From assembly GCA_015075745.1 (NCBI GenBank), contig JABTTW010000004.1:1-64000 (forward strand): 64,000 nt of DNA. The letters run 5' to 3'. Positions 61,361 through 64,000 of this stretch are shown here, piece after piece (the stretch's first letter is position 1; each line of letters begins with the position of its first letter). The position numbers were made by a program, and so were the translations under genes. A model generated the notes under the pieces. The model was not told the origin of the DNA, ran no database searches, and worked only from the letters and a program-made list of their open reading frames with translations. Source of the DNA: Planctomycetia bacterium. GTDB taxonomy: Bacteria > Planctomycetota > Phycisphaerae > UBA1845 > UTPLA1.

Positions 61361-63094
61361 TTATCCTCGCCATCGGGGCCCCTCCTGCTGTTGGGCGGCG
61401 GCAAACGCCTCGTCCGTGAGCTTTACGCCCGTGTATTTACTGCTGCGGCTGCGATCACGGATTACGCCAGGCCGCTTTAAGAGTCGCTCGCTGAACTTCC
61501 ACATGCCGAGGGGCTTGGTACCGGTGCTTCGGCAAAACACCGAATAGCTCTGATACAGCAGCCCGCCGCGACAATGAAAGGTTTCAGCGACTTCGTTTTC
61601 CCCGGGGACCAGGCAGCACGACTCGAACCAATCGCCAAAGTGATCCTGCTCCTCTCGGTACGACTGGGTCGCCGACGACACTTCAGGCGGTTCGGACAAG
61701 CCATCGTCTTGCCAGGCCATGCAGCCCCGAACGGACCACGCAAGGATGCCGGGCAGTTCGGCGCGGAGCTTCTCCTTGAGAGCGTGGTCCTGCTCTTCGG
61801 GCGGGATCTCGACTGTGAAGGGCCAGAGGCGAATGCGCCGCCAGATGCCCGTGTCGTCGCCCCGGACAATGGGGCGGTGATTGGTCGCGAGAAAGAGCTT
61901 GAACGTCGGGCGGAATTCAAAGAAGTCCTGTCGCATTTTCCGGGCCTTGATGCGATCGTCGCCGGTCAGGGCTTTGACTCGCTCCTCGTCGAATGCACCG
62001 CCCTCGGCCGTCTCGATGGCAGATACGAAGCGTGCTTCCCGCAGGTCGACCAACTCGGTGGGGTGGGATTCGCCTTGCCGACGGATCAGGAGTCGTGGGG
62101 CGGCGGCCGTCGCATAGTCGCCCAGCATCGTCGCGATTGTCTCGATGAAGGTGGATTTGCCGTTCGCGCCGGATCCGTACAGCACGTGTATGACGTGTTC
62201 ACGGATGGCCCCACGGCTGGCGAAGGTGTGGACCATCGCCTTTTGGCAGGTCTTGCAATAGAGCAGACGCCGCAGCAGGGCACCGTGACGGTTACGCAGT
62301 TCAGGGTTGCCCGAGTTTCGGTTCTTGAGAAGTAGCGCCTGAACCCGGAGGAATTGTCCCTCAGGAACGATCGCGTCATGCTCGCCCGGGAACACATCCT
62401 TCTTGTGCCTGATCTTGCCGACGTAGAGCACGTTGGTCAGTAGATTGTGCAGGCGGCACTTGTCGAACGGCTCACCGCCCTTGGCGTCGCCTGATCGTGT
62501 GGTCCAGACCTTGGTCCGACAGTCCCGGCGCTGGAGCTCCTGGGCAGTCGAGATCAGCGAGCCGAGTTCGAGGTACAAATCAAACATCTCCCGGACGCGA
62601 AGCGCTTCGGTCGGATTGACAACCAGTTTGGGGCTGGGCCCCGACCGATCGACGTCGTAACCGAGGATGGGTGTGCCGCCGGTCCACTTTCCCTTGGCCC
62701 GTGAGGCGGCGATCTTGTCGCGAATCCGCTCGCCGATGATCTCGCGCTCGAACTGGGCGAACGACAGCAGGATATTCAGCGTCAGCCGACCCATCGAATG
62801 GGTGGTATTGAAATGCTGCGTCACGGAGACGAACGACACCTTCTGCCGGTCGAAGGTCTCCATGATCTTGGCGAAGTCCATCAGCGACCGACTGAGCCGG
62901 TCTACTTTGTAAACAACGACGCAGTCGATCTTGCCCGCGTCGATGTCGGCCAGCAGTCGCCTTAGGGCCGGTCGGTCGATGTTGCCACCGGTGAATCCTC
63001 CATCGTCGTAGTGCTCCAGCAGGCAGACCCAGCCCTCGGCCTTCTGGCTGGCGATGTAGGCCTCGGCGGCCTCGCGCTGATCGGGCGGCCGACT
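61361..63094 (-). pseudogene. Truncated serine recombinase fused in frame to D5-type phage helicase
   Basis: One open frame of 577 codons. The upstream part is a large serine recombinase without its N-terminus: DQREAAEAYIASQKAEGW, VDRLSRSLMDF, LLSFAQFEREIIGERIRDKI, the recombinase domain and the first half of the zinc ribbon (LLYCKTCQKAMVHTF). The catalytic Ser region (YxRxS) is missing; an in-frame stop precedes position 63094. After ASRG the sequence turns into an SF3/D5 helicase (LLYGSGANGKSTFIE Walker A form: VLYGSGANGKST, FLATNHRPIVRGDDTG, IWRRIRLWPF). The first ATG (62881) would remove more of the recombinase. Both halves are incomplete, so this is most likely a deletion-made chimera in a dead prophage. 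Confidence 0.75.
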
Positions 63095-63494
63095 TCATTT
63101 GTTCAGATCGGCCGTTTGTTATTACTTCACCGCAGTTCAACCCGCCGCGTGGTAAATTTGCCGTTTGGCTGCAGAAGTGTCAGGTGACCTTTCCCTTAAC
63201 GCGGAGGATGGTGCTGATCTCGAATTTAAAACTTGCGGGCGATTGTGTCCTCAAGTGCGCTCCCAAATCTGTAGCCTCAATAAATCATCGGATTGCATTG
63301 CACTCATATCGATTCCTGTATTCGCCCGCCGACCGTTTCACGTACATGGGTAACGACAAGCAAATGCACACCTCAAGAGATCTAGAGCCGATGATTGCGT
63401 ATCGGAATTCTCGAATAAGTGCCGGCTCTGAAAGACGTTCAGCATTCATTAAGCGGCAATGTGATGAAGTGGTGTGCAGCTACTCCGGTGAGAA
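63095..63494. other. Gene-poor stretch before the last gene
   Basis: These 400 bases hold a plus-strand frame (63184-63498) whose stop overlaps the next start as GTGA. Its last 50 codons (MGNDKQMHTSRDLEPMIAYR..) could be a small protein, but there is no domain or good ribosome site. A stop in front of the recombinase relic lies at its left edge. Confidence 0.35.
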
Positions 63495-64000
63495 GTGACT
63501 CCCGATCAACCCGCTTTCGCAACTGATTCAAGCACACCGAACGTCTCGCCTGACGAGTCGGTTTTTTGGAAGCCGCTTCGTCGACTATTTGATGAGGGGA
63601 ATCCAATCGAACCTACAACGGTGCTCTTTTGCGACATCGGCGGTGGAAGACGGCTGCCGTTCGCTGCACTCGCAAGGACAAAGGGCAACAGGCTAATTCT
63701 GTGGCCGCCTGTGAACGCCCTCGAACCAGTGGAGTTCGCCGACGGACACACATTCCCGATCCACCATGCAACGCTCGAACTTTCGAATGGTGAGACACAC
63801 TTCACTTGTCTTGATGGAAATGGCCAACGCATCCATGACGAGCGCCGATGGAAGTTGGCTGCCGTCAATGGCGGGCTCAATCTTTGGCTGATCGGCGCAT
63901 ATCAAGTCGCATTGCTGGAAAAGCAAGTCGGGGTGCTCGAGGAGAAGGTGAAGACACCTACGGCAGACTCCAAGCGCCGGGAAGCTGAGTATCGACGATA
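63495..64000 (+). CDS. Hypothetical protein, cut by the window end
   Basis: A plus-strand frame of at least 168 codons opens at a GTG (63495) and runs off the window. It reads VTPDQPAFATDSSTPNVSPD.. VLFCDIGGGRRLPFAAL.. WPPVNALEPVEFADGHTFPI.. and ends in a charged, coiled-coil-like region (LLEKQVGVLEEKVKTP). No signal or membrane helix is seen in the part available. I do not recognise the family. The GTGA overlap with the frame upstream suggests translational coupling. Confidence 0.55.
   Translation, partial: MTPDQPAFATDSSTPNVSPDESVFWKPLRRLFDEGNPIEPTTVLFCDIGGGRRLPFAALARTKGNRLILWPPVNALEPVEFADGHTFPIHHATLELSNGETHFTCLDGNGQRIHDERRWKLAAVNGGLNLWLIGAYQVALLEKQVGVLEEKVKTPTADSKRREAEYRR

Noticed and set aside
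1..64000. tRNA, rRNA or riboswitch genes
   Set aside because: No cloverleaf, rRNA signature or known riboswitch core was recognised by eye on either strand.

Overview
The window looks like a chromosomal contig of a Planctomycetota bacterium, probably Phycisphaerae-like. Four things point there: many secreted proteins with HAF-type beta-propeller repeats, MopE-like and DCNxNGxPDECD calcium-binding repeats and type I dockerin tails; a PEP-CTERM protein; repeated pairing of ECF sigma factors with large membrane Ser/Thr kinases carrying TPR tails; and GC-rich codon use. No rRNA, tRNA or CRISPR array was seen.

Layout. 0.1-1.3 kb: a toroid-like protein of unknown function, then an IS630-type insertion (1.45-2.39 kb) with TIRs and a split transposase. 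2.6-15.7 kb: an extracellular block (HAF/MopE/choice-of-anchor U protein, two HAF-dockerin proteins, a PEP-CTERM protein and a subtilisin with a dockerin), containing the first ECF sigma/kinase pair (5.6-8.9 kb). 16-28 kb: a conserved unknown protein, an OPT-family transporter, an M23-like lipoprotein, a tandem-repeat dockerin protein, a second lipoprotein sharing a domain with the M23 protein, and the second ECF sigma/kinase pair. 27.9-36.6 kb: a minus-strand accessory run (NhaA, baeRF family 3, FMN reductase, a deleted SDR, a hemerythrin lipoprotein, MarC, cytosine deaminase and MFS permease) with gene relics between the genes. 37-45 kb: an IS1380 element and an IS256 element, both with recognisable target duplications, around the third ECF sigma/kinase pair, which is itself bracketed by a 129-bp direct repeat. 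45.8-53.5 kb: one giant mosaic surface protein of about 2,596 aa. 53.6-63.1 kb: a decayed prophage (terminase small and large subunits, HNH nuclease, zinc ribbons, ParB-methyltransferase, a truncated serine recombinase fused to a D5-type helicase). The window ends in an unfinished plus-strand gene.

How the genes may work together. The three sigma/kinase pairs are probably signalling units, in which a kinase senses through its C-terminal region and acts on its neighbouring sigma factor. The surrounding secreted proteins are plausible targets, but the sequence does not show this. codA and the MFS permease overlap by 4 bp, which suggests cytosine or a related base is imported and deaminated.

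Most notable. The large terminase carries a 338-aa intein in its P-loop with Ala1 and the Trp/Cys/Thr signature of class 3 inteins; its homing endonuclease has lost one catalytic acid (LGNG instead of LGDG). Decayed copies of the terminase 3' end recur next to it and again 10.8 kb away. The 129-bp repeat encodes, on the minus strand, a GNRA-capped hairpin whose two differences both keep pairing. The recombinase-helicase fusion is open through the junction although both parents are truncated.
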